64,000 nucleotides of DNA from JAVVWB01 sp036652335 (GTDB lineage Bacteria; Synergistota; Synergistia; Synergistales; Synergistaceae). A program made the translations under genes and the position numbers. Each line of letters begins with the position of its first letter. The first letter of the stretch is position 1. Below, piece by piece: positions 50,442 to 59,941 of this stretch. The DNA is taken from NCBI GenBank assembly GCA_036652335.1, contig JAVVWB010000006.1, positions 1 through 64,000 on the forward strand, in the 5' to 3' direction. The notes beneath the pieces were generated by a model. That model was not told where the DNA came from, did no database searches, and saw nothing but the letters and a program-made list of their open reading frames with translations.

Positions 50442-51071
50442 TTATTCTGGCCAATATGGATTATGTTGCTTTTCTGATCCTATCGTTGTTTCTGGCCCAT
50501 GGCCTGGTAATACCTTCAATTTATCATTAAAATCTTTAAGTTTCTTCAGCGAATCTAGGAGTTGTTGTTCATTTCCTCCTGGTAAGTCACTTCTTCCTAT
50601 CGAACGAGCAAAGAGGGTATCACCAGATACTAAAATCTCTTCGTCTCCCTCTGTAATGAGCAGGCAAATTCCTCCTGCTGTATGACCTGGAGTGTGAATA
50701 ACTTTTATTGAAAGAGCTCCTACCGTCAAAGTATCACCATCATTTAGTTCTCTGTCGGGAGCAGAAAGCTCAATTGAGTTTCCTATAAGTGATGATAGAT
50801 TTTTAGAGGGATTTACAAGCAAAAGTGCATCTTCATAGTGTATAGCGACACCATATTCAGAGAGATTTTTGAGTTCTGCAATTCCACCTATGTGGTCACA
50901 ATGCCCATGTGTGAGTACAATCCAGTGAACATGTATATCATTATCACATATATATGATTCCACCTCTTCTGCAGGGGCACTTGGGTCTACAATTATACCG
51001 TTACCTTTTGAATCAGAGATAACATAACAATTCGTCCACAATGAACCCAGCGCAAATCTTTTAATCTTCAT
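50442..51071 (-). CDS. Glyoxalase II-like MBL-fold hydrolase
   Basis: About 209 residues: THGHCDHIGG, IHTPGHTAGGICLL, GDTLF and GHGPETTIGSE supply the metal ligands of the hydroxyacylglutathione hydrolase-like subgroup. Low-molecular-weight thioester hydrolysis is likely; no second lactate domain is present. ATG 51071 has AAGGAGT 8 nt upstream; outer starts are too close. Confidence 0.87.
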   Translation of the reverse strand: MKIKRFALGSLWTNCYVISDSKGNGIIVDPSAPAEEVESYICDNDIHVHWIVLTHGHCDHIGGIAELKNLSEYGVAIHYEDALLLVNPSKNLSSLIGNSIELSAPDRELNDGDTLTVGALSIKVIHTPGHTAGGICLLITEGDEEILVSGDTLFARSIGRSDLPGGNEQQLLDSLKKLKDFNDKLKVLPGHGPETTIGSEKQHNPYWPE

Positions 51072-51076
51072 TAACA

Positions 51077-51520
51077 TCACTCCTTCGTATCTATCATTAA
51101 CGTAACAGGACCATCATTGTTAAGTTCTACATTCATGTGAGTTTGAAATCGACCAGTTTGTACCTTTATTCCTGTCCTTATTACTTGTTGTGTAAAGCGC
51201 TCGTACATTTCTTCTGCATATTTTGCATCCGCTGCACCGGTAAAAGATGGACGTCTGCCTTTTTTACAACTTCCACAAAGTGTAAATTGTGAAACTATAA
51301 GCATTTTCCCCTGTTCATCAAGTAGAGATTTGTTCATCTTACCATCTTTATCCTCAAATATTCTCAGATTAATTAGTTTATCTACAAGCCAAGTTATATC
51401 ACTATCTGTATCATCTGGTGTCACGCCAAGAAAAACACAAAGCCCTTTATCTATTTCCCCTACGACAATACCTTCTACTATTACTTTTGCTGTCAAAACT
51501 CTCTGAAGCAGTGCTTTCAA
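51077..51520 (-). CDS. dtd: D-aminoacyl-tRNA deacylase
   Basis: 147 residues: ALLQRVLTAKVIVEG, LLIVSQFTLCGSCKKGRRPSF (SQxT motif), and the NxGPVT motif as NNDGPVTLMI. It removes D-amino acids and glycine from mischarged tRNA. TTG 51520 has GGGGG 6 nt upstream. Directly downstream of relA/spoT, a widespread pairing. Confidence 0.95.
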   Translation of the reverse strand: MKALLQRVLTAKVIVEGIVVGEIDKGLCVFLGVTPDDTDSDITWLVDKLINLRIFEDKDGKMNKSLLDEQGKMLIVSQFTLCGSCKKGRRPSFTGAADAKYAEEMYERFTQQVIRTGIKVQTGRFQTHMNVELNNDGPVTLMIDTKE

Positions 51521-51524
51521 AAAA

Positions 51525-53873
51525 TTACCCCCTGATTACTTCTATAATTCCAGATACTGTGTTTAACCTAGCAACGACTCTATACAGGTGTTCTAAGTCT
51601 TTTACCTTTATTTCGGCAATAACTCTAGTTCTAGAATTATTAACTACTTTTGCTTTGATACTGGTAATAAGAGCATCCATAGCAGTTATAGCCTGAACAA
51701 CATCACTAAACAATGTTGCTTTGTCAACACCCTCTATTTTTAACCTCGCAGTATAGCGTGATTTTGCCGACTTGTTTCCCCATGATACGTTTATTTTCTT
51801 GGATGATTCAGCATTACGTAAATTCTGACAATCTGCTCTGTGGACAGATATTCCATGTACTTGAGTAACTCTTCCTGTTATTGAGTCACCTGGTACTGGA
51901 TAGCAACACTGTGCTATTGAGACAAGGACTCCATTAGCACCCTCAACTATAATCTCTGCCTCAGACTCTTTTCTCTGCTGAACAGGAGGTTTGTCAGGAA
52001 TCTGGTCTACTATAGATTTATTCTGTTGTATATTGTTTAATCTAGATAGCACATTTGAAGCCGTATGGTTTCCTGTTCCTACAGAGACAATTAAGTCTTC
52101 TGTATTTAAGTAACCCATTTCTCGAGCAATATGGCTTATCTGTGAAGATAATGTAGTCAAAGGATTTTCCATCTCTGGATTTCTACGAAGTGCTTCTTTC
52201 TCTAGAAGTTCTTTCCCTCTTTTAATTTTATCTTCACGTTCTTGTCTATCTTGTTGTCTAAACCATGCTTTAATTTTCTGTTTCGTCCTAGAAGACTTAG
52301 CGATTTTAATCCAGTCTCGTGAAGGCTTTGCTTGGGGTGATGTTAACACTCTTACAATATCTCCATTATGTAAGACTTGGTCCATTGGAGCTATTATACC
52401 GTTTACCATAGCTCCTACACATTTATTACCTACTTCTGTGTGTATCGCATAGGCAAAGTCTATAGGAATTGATCCATTCGGAATTGAGATTACTTCACCC
52501 TTTGGTGTAAAAACAAATACATCAGATGAAAGGACATCCGTCTTTAGGTTGTCCAAGAATAAGGACCCTTTGCTCTCTCCCTCTTCGGGTGTGTCCGGCA
52601 CACCTTCTTCTATTGCCTGTCTTATCCATGTAAGACCTTTATCTAGGTTATTTATCTTTGAAGAACCGCCCTCTTTATAGTTCCAGTGAGCAGCAATACC
52701 ATATTCAGCAAGAGAGTTCATCTCTTGTGTCCTTATCTGGACCTCGAGAGGCTCTCCTGAAGGGCCAACAACTGTAGTATGTAGTGATTGATACATATTA
52801 CTTTTAGGGTTTGCTATATAATCATCAAATTGTCCTGGGATAGGTTTCCATATAGTATGAACAAGCCCAAGGATTTGATAACATTCCTCTAAAGAATCAA
52901 CAACTACTCTTAAAGCAAGTAGGTCATATAATTGCTCCAAAGAAAGGTGTTTTCTCTTCATCTTTTCATATATGCTGTAAAAGTGCTTCGGACGTCCTTT
53001 TATTGAAGCATGTAGACCTAACTCTGTTACACGCTCAGATAAGATATCCATAGCATCTTTGATTATCATTTCTCGTTCTGGTAATTTTTTTCTTACTCTA
53101 CGCTTTATATCATAATACATTTCAGGGTCAAGTATTCTAAAAGATAAATCTTCTAAGTCTCTCTTGACCTGATATATTCCGAGTCTGTGGGCAAGTGGTG
53201 CATAGATTTCTAGGGTTTCGTGTGCAATTCGTACTTGTTTTTCTCGTCTGTGAGAGGAAATTGTCCTCATGTTGTGAAGTCTATCTGCTAGTTTTATTAA
53301 AACGACTCTTATATCTTTAGCCATAACAACAAACATTTTACGTAAATTTTCCGCTTGGTAATCTTCAACAGATTTAAAGGGCAATTTACCAAGTTTCGTA
53401 ACACCATCTACAAGAGTAAGAACACTTTCACCATATTTCTGAACTATAGTAGCCTCTTCAACAGGTGTATCTTCTAGGACATCGTGCAAAAGCGCGGCAA
53501 TTATAGTTTCTTTGTCCATCTGCATTCTAGCAAGAATAGCCGCAACACTTACGGTATGAATTACATATGGTTCACCTGTATATCTTCTCTGCTCGCAGTG
53601 ACATTCGGAAGCAAAAACAAAAGCTTCTCCTATTGACTTCATGTCTTCTTTTGACAAGTAAGAGGCAGATTTTTCCCATAAGTCCTGCCAAGCAAGTCTT
53701 AAACTTGGGACTCTTTGATCTGTTGCAATGCGTCCCCAGTAACCTTCCATAAGTGACTTAAGCTCACCTCTAGTTACACAGCATGAGCTATTTTTTGAAA
53801 TCTCTGAAAGGTGTGCCACTCTTACATTTGTTGTAATATTTTCAATTCCATCACTGTTCACAGATTGCACCAT
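51525..53873 (-). CDS. Bifunctional (p)ppGpp synthetase/hydrolase RelA/SpoT
   Basis: 782 residues: an HD hydrolase domain with LLHDVLEDT, a synthetase domain (KGRPKHFYSIYEKMKRK-like), a TGS domain (VFTPKGEVISIPNGSIPIDFAYAIHTEVG), a CCYPVPGDSI conserved cysteine region and a C-terminal ACT domain (ARLKIEGVDKATLFSDV). Both HD and synthetase motifs look intact, so it likely makes and degrades the stringent-response alarmone. The start has weak translation signals and an extra N-terminal stretch of about 50 residues compared with most homologues. Confidence 0.95.
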   Translation of the reverse strand: MVQSVNSDGIENITTNVRVAHLSEISKNSSCCVTRGELKSLMEGYWGRIATDQRVPSLRLAWQDLWEKSASYLSKEDMKSIGEAFVFASECHCEQRRYTGEPYVIHTVSVAAILARMQMDKETIIAALLHDVLEDTPVEEATIVQKYGESVLTLVDGVTKLGKLPFKSVEDYQAENLRKMFVVMAKDIRVVLIKLADRLHNMRTISSHRREKQVRIAHETLEIYAPLAHRLGIYQVKRDLEDLSFRILDPEMYYDIKRRVRKKLPEREMIIKDAMDILSERVTELGLHASIKGRPKHFYSIYEKMKRKHLSLEQLYDLLALRVVVDSLEECYQILGLVHTIWKPIPGQFDDYIANPKSNMYQSLHTTVVGPSGEPLEVQIRTQEMNSLAEYGIAAHWNYKEGGSSKINNLDKGLTWIRQAIEEGVPDTPEEGESKGSLFLDNLKTDVLSSDVFVFTPKGEVISIPNGSIPIDFAYAIHTEVGNKCVGAMVNGIIAPMDQVLHNGDIVRVLTSPQAKPSRDWIKIAKSSRTKQKIKAWFRQQDRQEREDKIKRGKELLEKEALRRNPEMENPLTTLSSQISHIAREMGYLNTEDLIVSVGTGNHTASNVLSRLNNIQQNKSIVDQIPDKPPVQQRKESEAEIIVEGANGVLVSIAQCCYPVPGDSITGRVTQVHGISVHRADCQNLRNAESSKKINVSWGNKSAKSRYTARLKIEGVDKATLFSDVVQAITAMDALITSIKAKVVNNSRTRVIAEIKVKDLEHLYRVVARLNTVSGIIEVIRG

Positions 53874-53881
53874 CCTAAATA

Positions 53882-55540
53882 CTATTCGACTATCATTTTA
53901 TCCAGTACAAATTGCAAAGAAGTAAAGTTTCGCCAAGTCTCAAAACGTGGAGTGTAAGCCCAACCTAGCAAATCTTGTCTGTCAGAAATCATTTCTGCAG
54001 CACCAAAACCAAGTAACTCAGCATTACCTGTTTCTATTTTTACATGTCTTCCAGTTTTACCCAAAGGCAAAATAGAGACATTTCCGTCATAATCAAAATA
54101 CATTTGCGGCTTAGGGTTATCAAGTCCAAAAGGACCTAACATCTCTGCTTCTTGCCATGAATCTAAATTCAAGTCAGTTGGATTCCAATATAAAAGAGAC
54201 TCTTTCTCTCCAACCACCGTTACTTTTGAAAGAGCTTCTTCCATTTTTGTACGTAATAGGCGCCAATTATCCATTTTTACACTAAAGCCTGCAGCAAGCT
54301 TATGTCCACCCCAAGTAAGCAAAAGAGAATCTAATCCTTTAAGTATTTCTACAGCATTTCCACCATTTGGCATTCTTAGAGTACCTCTCATAACTTCACC
54401 ATTTGCTGCAACTAATGCTACAGGAGTATTTTTAGAAAAACAAACTCTGCTTGCAACACTGCTAAGTACACCAGCAGACCATTCCTCATTCATTAAAACA
54501 AACTGAAAACCATCAGATGAACCTTTCTCTACTTGAGAAAGAATCTTTGAGGAAAGCTCCTTACGTTTTTTATTTAAAAAAATAATTTTATCTACATATT
54601 CTGATACATTTTCACAAGGAAAAAGAATTTTTACAGCTAAATCTGCTAAATAAAGCCTGCCGGTCGCATTCAAACATGGTATCACTTTCATAGCAAGGTC
54701 TTCTGTATTTACATAGTTTGAAACAATACCAAGTTTTTCCATTAAGACAAAAAGTCCAGGACGAGGTGCAGTCCTTAATATTTTCAGTCCTTCTTTAACA
54801 AGAGCACGATTTAAAGGAGAAGACATTGCCACACAGTCAGCAATAGTTGCCAATGCGACTAAATCTAAACACTTGTAAAGCTCTTCTTCTGAAATTATAG
54901 ATGATTTTAATGCCCAACACCAAATTACCCCTGTAGCACAGAGCTTTTTAGAAAAAAAGTCACCCTGTAACTGGGGGTTTATCATTGTATCGCAAGGGGC
55001 TGGTTCAGCCTCAATTAAGTGATGATCAAATATTATGACTGGTACACCCTGCTCTTTTAGTAAAGCTACTTCTTCTACATCTTGAGAACCACAGTCAACA
55101 ACAATAACTAAATCACATTTCCTCTGCGAAATAGTGGAGATAATGTCCATATGCAAGCCATATCCCTGTCTAAATCTATGAGGGATAAAATAACGAACAT
55201 TTGCTTTCTTGGCAAGGCAAATATTAACTGCAATTGTAGTTGAAGATATACCATCAACGTCGTAATCACCATAGACAACTACATTTGAGGACTCATTCAA
55301 ATTTGAAACAAGACGAACCGCTTCTTGGTTGGTTTCTCCTAGATTAAGGTTGTCAAGTAAATTAGTTAAATTCGGATTTAACCAGTTGCTTACCAAGCTG
55401 TCAGCTGAATCTAAATCAACACCACGTATTTCAAGCAAAGATGCTTGTAAAAAGCTACAGTCAAATTTCGAAGAAATTTCTCTTGCTAAAGTAGATGGCT
55501 CTATAATATTAAAATCGTCTTTGGAACAGCGTGAAACCAA
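53882..55540 (-). CDS. recJ: Single-stranded-DNA-specific exonuclease RecJ
   Basis: 552 residues: DHH motif region VVVYGDYDVDGISSTTIAVN and IIFDHHLIE with the DHH core, DHHA1 GGHKLAAGFSV and a short OB-type C terminus. A 5'-3' ssDNA exonuclease for recombination and mismatch repair. It begins at TTG 55540 with no clear ribosome site, directly after the lapA stop. Precedes relA/spoT, often its neighbour in Firmicutes. Confidence 0.93.
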   Translation of the reverse strand: MVSRCSKDDFNIIEPSTLAREISSKFDCSFLQASLLEIRGVDLDSADSLVSNWLNPNLTNLLDNLNLGETNQEAVRLVSNLNESSNVVVYGDYDVDGISSTTIAVNICLAKKANVRYFIPHRFRQGYGLHMDIISTISQRKCDLVIVVDCGSQDVEEVALLKEQGVPVIIFDHHLIEAEPAPCDTMINPQLQGDFFSKKLCATGVIWCWALKSSIISEEELYKCLDLVALATIADCVAMSSPLNRALVKEGLKILRTAPRPGLFVLMEKLGIVSNYVNTEDLAMKVIPCLNATGRLYLADLAVKILFPCENVSEYVDKIIFLNKKRKELSSKILSQVEKGSSDGFQFVLMNEEWSAGVLSSVASRVCFSKNTPVALVAANGEVMRGTLRMPNGGNAVEILKGLDSLLLTWGGHKLAAGFSVKMDNWRLLRTKMEEALSKVTVVGEKESLLYWNPTDLNLDSWQEAEMLGPFGLDNPKPQMYFDYDGNVSILPLGKTGRHVKIETGNAELLGFGAAEMISDRQDLLGWAYTPRFETWRNFTSLQFVLDKMIVE

Positions 55541-55542
55541 TT

Positions 55543-55914
55543 TTATTCAGCCATCGTGTTTGTGTTTGTATTTTCATCTACAGTAGGTTCAGATGAAGCA
55601 TTTTCTGCCCCAGTAGCAGATTTAAGTAGTACTATTGTTTCAAGCAATTTTTTATTTTCATTTTCGAGATTAGTTACTTTTTCTTCTACCTTTTTGATTT
55701 TATCTTTTTGATTATTTTTTACCTCAACTATTGAGAAAATTGAGAATACCCACATAATTGCAGCCCCAGCAGAAAAGACAAACACTTCCCAAACTCCTTG
55801 AGGAAATATTTTTTCAAAAATGAGAAATTTTACTGTTACATCTCCGATATTCTGAAAAGCAAAAAGGGCAGAAAGAAACATCGTTACTGTAATGGCTAAT
55901 ATATAACTTTTCAT
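55543..55914 (-). CDS. LapA-domain (DUF1049) membrane protein
   Basis: 123 residues: two TM helices (about 4-22 and 40-62) with the LapA pattern (FQNIGDVTVKFLIFEKIFPQG between them), a short coiled coil and an acidic, low-complexity C-terminal tail (about 95-123). In E. coli LapA helps to regulate lipopolysaccharide synthesis. Here the family is broader; its role is uncertain. AGGAGG precedes the ATG. Confidence 0.8.
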   Translation of the reverse strand: MKSYILAITVTMFLSALFAFQNIGDVTVKFLIFEKIFPQGVWEVFVFSAGAAIMWVFSIFSIVEVKNNQKDKIKKVEEKVTNLENENKKLLETIVLLKSATGAENASSEPTVDENTNTNTMAE

Positions 55915-55954
55915 CGTATTCCTCCTAGCATTAGGATAATTGTATATCTACACT

Positions 55955-55960
55955 ATTATA
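55955..55960 (-). promoter_or_regulatory. Putative -10 element of the lapA-recJ-relA run
   Basis: A TATAAT on the minus strand 41 nt upstream of the lapA start. The expected -35 position reads only TGTATA, so this promoter is tentative. Confidence 0.4.
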
Positions 55961-55992
55961 CATAATAATTGCAGATTTATACAGTCTTAAGC

Positions 55993-56022
55993 ACAAAAAA
56001 AGAGGGGCAAAATGCCCCTCTT
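55993..56022 (-). terminator. Terminator of yajC-secD-secF
   Basis: AAGAGGGGCA (56000-56009) pairs with TGCCCCTCTT (56013-56022) around a three-base loop and is followed on the minus strand by seven T. It ends the Sec operon 16 nt after the secF stop. Confidence 0.92.
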
Positions 56023-56037
56023 CAAAAATTACATATC

Positions 56038-56919
56038 TTAATACTTTGGTGAACGAACGTACCACTCCGTTACAACAGAGCTTGCAATGTAAATAGAGCT
56101 ATATGTTCCAACGAAAATTCCAACAAGGAAAGCAAAAGCAAAATTGCTTATTACTTCTCCGCCAAAGATAAACATAGCTATTACAGGAAGTAATGTTGTA
56201 ATTGAGGTATTTACTGTCCTAGAAAGTGTCTGGTTTATTGAGATGTCTACAAGTTCAACAATCCCCTGTGATTTTACACCTTTCCAGTTTTCACGTACAC
56301 GGTCGAGAACAACTATCGTATCATTCAAAGAATAACCAACAATTGTAAGAATTGCAGCGATAAAAGCGACGGAAACTTCTCTTCCAGTTAGTGCATACAC
56401 ACCAAGCATGATAATTGAGTCGTGTACAAGGGAGAGGACAGCTGCAACTCCGAATCTAAACTTAAATCTAAATGCCATGTAAAGGAGAATACCTGAAAGA
56501 GCAAGAGCCAGGGAAATTAAGGCCTGTCCTCTAAGTTCTTTTCCAACTACAGGGCCAACTTTATCTATCTTTAGAACTGTTACTTTTCCAAAATCCTTTT
56601 TAAGTGTATCAAGTACGACCCTGCGAACTTCTTCACTCTGTTCTTGACAACGAATAAGAATTTCATTGCCGTCAAATGCCTGAATTACAGCTTGTCCTTG
56701 ACCTACAGAGCTTAAACTTTTACGTACGTCTACTACTTGAACTTCTTTATCAAATTTAACATGAAGGACAAGTCCCCCTGTGAAGTCTACGCTCAAATTC
56801 AAACCTTTTGTAAAGAGAAGACCCAAGGAAAGAAAAACAGAGAGAAGACTGAAAACAATCCACATTTTTCTATATTTCATAAAACTTATGTGAAGTTTCG
56901 ATGCATCAAAAGTAGCCAT
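56038..56919 (-). CDS. secF: Protein translocase subunit SecF
   Basis: 293 residues with six TM helices and a periplasmic P1-like loop: VDFTGGLVLHVKFD, GKELRGQALISLALALSGILLYMAFRF, GYSLNDTIVVLDRVREN. With SecD it uses the proton- or sodium-motive force to complete secretion. AGGAGG 9 nt before ATG. Confidence 0.96.
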   Translation of the reverse strand: MATFDASKLHISFMKYRKMWIVFSLLSVFLSLGLLFTKGLNLSVDFTGGLVLHVKFDKEVQVVDVRKSLSSVGQGQAVIQAFDGNEILIRCQEQSEEVRRVVLDTLKKDFGKVTVLKIDKVGPVVGKELRGQALISLALALSGILLYMAFRFKFRFGVAAVLSLVHDSIIMLGVYALTGREVSVAFIAAILTIVGYSLNDTIVVLDRVRENWKGVKSQGIVELVDISINQTLSRTVNTSITTLLPVIAMFIFGGEVISNFAFAFLVGIFVGTYSSIYIASSVVTEWYVRSPKY

Positions 56920-56932
56920 TTCTAAAAACCTC

Positions 56933-58315
56933 CTATAGGGTTATATTCTTACGGTATGATAACAATACCCCAAGAAGAGTTCTCGTAACAATTACATTAC
57001 AGAAAACTGCTGAAATTACACCAACACTAAGAGTTACAGCAAATCCTCTGATAGGACCACTTCCGAAATAGAACAATACCGCTGCAGCAATAAGTGTTGT
57101 AATGTTTGAGTCAAGAATTACAACTAAAGCCTTTTTAAATCCTGCATCTAAAGCTGCTAGTAATGATTTCCCAGAACGGAATTCTTCCTTCATTCTTTCA
57201 TAAATAAGAATATTACCATCAACAGCCATACCGATTGTAAGGATGATACCACCGATACCAGGAAGTGTAAGTGTAGACTTCAAGAAAATTAGTGCTGCAA
57301 TTACAAGAAGTACAGAAACACTAAGAGCAACGTCTGCTGCTATACCAAGAAGTCCGTAGTAGACTATCATAAATACTACAACAAGAATTGCACCTATAAG
57401 ACCTGCTTTTACTCCATCACTAACAGAGTCTGCACCAAGTGTAGGTCCTACTGATCTGTTTTCAAGGATTTCAACAGAAACAGGAAGAGCACCAGCTCTA
57501 AGCATAATAGCAAGTCTATTTGCTTCTGCTGTTGAGAACTTACCTGTGATTTGAGCTTCTCCACCAGAAATTCTCTGCTGAACGACAGGAGCAGATACAA
57601 CAACATCATCAAGTACAATTGCAATCTGCTTTCCTATATTTGCAGCTGTCGCTTCATCAAATAACTTTGCACCTTCAACATTGAACTTAATTGAAACGCC
57701 GGCTTTACCGAACTGGTCAAAAATTGTCTCTGCTTTTGTAAGATGATTACCACCAACATAAGACTTACCAAGAAGATACGCACCACCAGTAACACTCTTT
57801 GCTACAATCATATCAGGGTTACTTGCTACTGCCTTGCGCATGTTGTCTATATAAGTGTCAACTTCTTTTTTTGCTTCCAACCAACGTGATTTAGCTGCAT
57901 TAAACTGCTCATCACTGTCATAGTTTGCACGGTTAGGTTCTAAAGGAATTTTAGGTGATTCACCAAGTACCTGACGGAAGTTAAGAATAGCAGTACGTCC
58001 GATAAGGTCAAGAGCTGCTTCTGGATCATCTACCCCAGGTAAATCTATAGCGATTCTATCTGTTCCCTGACGCTGTATTACAGGCTCTGCTATACCATAT
58101 TGGTCAATACGGTTTCTAAGAACAGCAAGAAGTCTGTCAATACTATCGGTAGTTACAGGATTGTCTGCTGTACCTTTTGCCTGAAGAACAATATGAACTC
58201 CGCCTCTTAGGTCAAGTCCCAAACGAACTCTACCCTTAATTGGAAACACAATAAATGCTGCTATGGCAATAACAGCAATAACTGTCATTAAACGCCACTT
58301 ATCTTTTTTTAACAT
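56933..58315 (-). CDS. secD: Protein translocase subunit SecD
   Basis: 460 residues with six TM helices and a large P1 domain (about 30-280): LGLDLRGGVHIVLQA, DRIAIDLPGVDDPE, LRAGALPVSVEILENRSVGPTLG, then AVDGNILIYERMKEE. A separate SecD and SecF pair. GAGGAGG is a little long, about 10 nt, before the ATG. Confidence 0.96.
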   Translation of the reverse strand: MLKKDKWRLMTVIAVIAIAAFIVFPIKGRVRLGLDLRGGVHIVLQAKGTADNPVTTDSIDRLLAVLRNRIDQYGIAEPVIQRQGTDRIAIDLPGVDDPEAALDLIGRTAILNFRQVLGESPKIPLEPNRANYDSDEQFNAAKSRWLEAKKEVDTYIDNMRKAVASNPDMIVAKSVTGGAYLLGKSYVGGNHLTKAETIFDQFGKAGVSIKFNVEGAKLFDEATAANIGKQIAIVLDDVVVSAPVVQQRISGGEAQITGKFSTAEANRLAIMLRAGALPVSVEILENRSVGPTLGADSVSDGVKAGLIGAILVVVFMIVYYGLLGIAADVALSVSVLLVIAALIFLKSTLTLPGIGGIILTIGMAVDGNILIYERMKEEFRSGKSLLAALDAGFKKALVVILDSNITTLIAAAVLFYFGSGPIRGFAVTLSVGVISAVFCNVIVTRTLLGVLLSYRKNITL

Positions 58316-58385
58316 AATAAAATTGCCTCCTCACACAGAAAAAGGAGTAGACTCGCATCTGCTCCATATAGATATTTTGCGGTTA

Positions 58386-58766
58386 TTATGCCTTGTTTTC
58401 TGTTTCTTCTACTGGAGCAGAAACTTCAGCATCACAACTTGACTCTGTTTTTTCAGAGACAACTTTCTTTGCCTTCTTCTTTGGTTCTGCCATGAGATCT
58501 TTGCGCATGGACACAGAACTCTTTAAGATACGTACCTTGACACCCTCAGCCAACTCAAGAATAAAGCTATCATCTAGAATTTCTCTGACTGTTCCAAAAA
58601 ATCCACCTGCTGTTATTACCATATCACCTTTGCTGATACTTGCGAGCATGTCATCGTGTGTCTTCTGTCTTTTCTTCTGCGGACGAATAATCATAAAATA
58701 GAATATTGCCGCAAACATTGCTAAAGGCAACAACATACTTGCTAAATTTCCTTGCTGACCACCCAT
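58386..58766 (-). CDS. yajC: Preprotein translocase subunit YajC
   Basis: 126 residues: one TM helix (about 10-28), YFMIIRPQKKRQKTHDDMLASISKGDMVITAGGFFGTVREI, and a long Lys/Glu/Ala-rich C-terminal tail. An accessory to SecDF. AAGGAGG about 7 nt upstream. 70 nt ahead of secD. Confidence 0.94.
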   Translation of the reverse strand: MGGQQGNLASMLLPLAMFAAIFYFMIIRPQKKRQKTHDDMLASISKGDMVITAGGFFGTVREILDDSFILELAEGVKVRILKSSVSMRKDLMAEPKKKAKKVVSEKTESSCDAEVSAPVEETENKA

Positions 58767-58826
58767 AGTAAAGCCTCCTTAAAATTCTTTTATTTTTAAA
58801 TTTATTATTTATAAATATAACAGAGA

Positions 58827-59495
58827 TTATTTTAACATGTTTTCTTCGTTCGTTGAATACAATTTATTATTCTTTTCTTGTTGTTTTAAGAAAAACATTA
58901 ATTTTTCAAGTTCAACAAATATATCAACGGTATAAAAAAGTATATTATCCGGTACGACAACAGAAGCAGGAGTAAAAGCAAGAATACCCTTTAACCTCTT
59001 ACACTCGGCTGCTCTATCAACACATGTCTGTGCAGCAGATGCCGGTACAGCAAGAATTAGAACTTCGATTCCTTTTTCCTCCATTATACGGGGCATATCT
59101 ACGACATTCCAACAATGTATACCCATTATATCAGAATCAACTTTTTCTGGGTCAACATCAAAAAGAGCTTCAACATTGAATTTATAACTTTGAAATGCAG
59201 TATGCCCCATCAAAGCCATACCCAAATTACCAACTCCTGCTAAAGCTACCTTCCACACTTTTGGAGAAGAAAGAATATTTTCTATATGACCGCAAAGACG
59301 CTTTACATTATACCCAACGCCACGTTTACCAATTTCACCAAAATAAGAAAGGTCTTTTCTTACTTGACTCGCCTTTATACCAAGTAATTGCCCTATCTGT
59401 AAAGAAGAAACTACTTCTTGTCCTTCTTTTTGTATTTGTTGTAATAATCTGAAATATTGAACAAGTCTCTCAACTGTCGGTTCTGCAACCCTCAC
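58827..59495 (-). CDS. rex: Redox-sensing transcriptional repressor Rex
   Basis: 222 residues: an N-terminal winged helix (VSSLQIGQLLGIKASQVRKDLSYFGEIGKRGVGYNV) and a Rossmann NAD(H)-binding domain (VALAGVGNLGMALMGH) with a domain-swapped C-terminal helix. It senses the NADH/NAD ratio to control fermentation genes, consistent with an anaerobe. GTG 59495 with GAGGTG 7 nt upstream. Confidence 0.95.
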   Translation of the reverse strand: MRVAEPTVERLVQYFRLLQQIQKEGQEVVSSLQIGQLLGIKASQVRKDLSYFGEIGKRGVGYNVKRLCGHIENILSSPKVWKVALAGVGNLGMALMGHTAFQSYKFNVEALFDVDPEKVDSDIMGIHCWNVVDMPRIMEEKGIEVLILAVPASAAQTCVDRAAECKRLKGILAFTPASVVVPDNILFYTVDIFVELEKLMFFLKQQEKNNKLYSTNEENMLK

Positions 59496-59531
59496 TCCGT
59501 AACACCTCTCATTGATATTGCAACTTTAATA

Positions 59532-59804
59532 TTACCAAGGTCTCTCTCCATCGAAAACTCTCTTGTCATCCTTAATTTCGAATGCGAGAGCATTCCTCTT
59601 CAAAAGAACTTCGTTTGAAGTTAAAACAAGTACAGAAAGGAGTCTTGTAGGATACGCTATCTCGATAAAATCCCCATCGGAGACAGATGACGAAGATTTT
59701 GCAACTCTTTTGTTTATACGAACAGCTCCAACTTCTGCCATTTGCTGAGCGACGGTTCTTCGCTTAACTAATCTTGAAAGTTTTAAAAATTTATCAAGTC
59801 TCAA
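59532..59804 (-). CDS. S4-domain RNA-binding protein, RqcP-like
   Basis: 90 residues with an S4 domain at the N terminus (RLDKFLKLSRLVKRRTVAQQMAEVGAVRINKRVA). This matches RqcP/YlmH-type Hsp15 relatives that support C-terminal alanine tailing on stalled 50S with RqcH. Starts at TTG 59804. It lies before rex in the same direction (36 nt). Confidence 0.85.
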   Translation of the reverse strand: MRLDKFLKLSRLVKRRTVAQQMAEVGAVRINKRVAKSSSSVSDGDFIEIAYPTRLLSVLVLTSNEVLLKRNALAFEIKDDKRVFDGERPW

Positions 59805-59890
59805 TTACAAAATCACCACCCAACTTAGGTAGTATAATGCCTATTTTTATATTGTGCAATATTTATCAAAGTATATTTTTGTTAGATTAC

Positions 59891-59928
59891 CAAAAAGGTG
59901 ATAAAAATATATTTTTATCACCTTTTTG
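59891..59928 (-). terminator. Bidirectional terminator after rpoD, 38-bp perfect palindrome
   Basis: Bases 59891-59909 and 59910-59928 are exact reverse complements, forming a 38-nt palindrome with GGTGAT/ATCACC at the base and AT-rich centre, A5/T5 flanks. It sits 13 nt after the rpoD stop and likely terminates dnaG-rpoD transcription. Confidence 0.82.
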
Positions 59929-59941
59929 ATATTCTTATATA

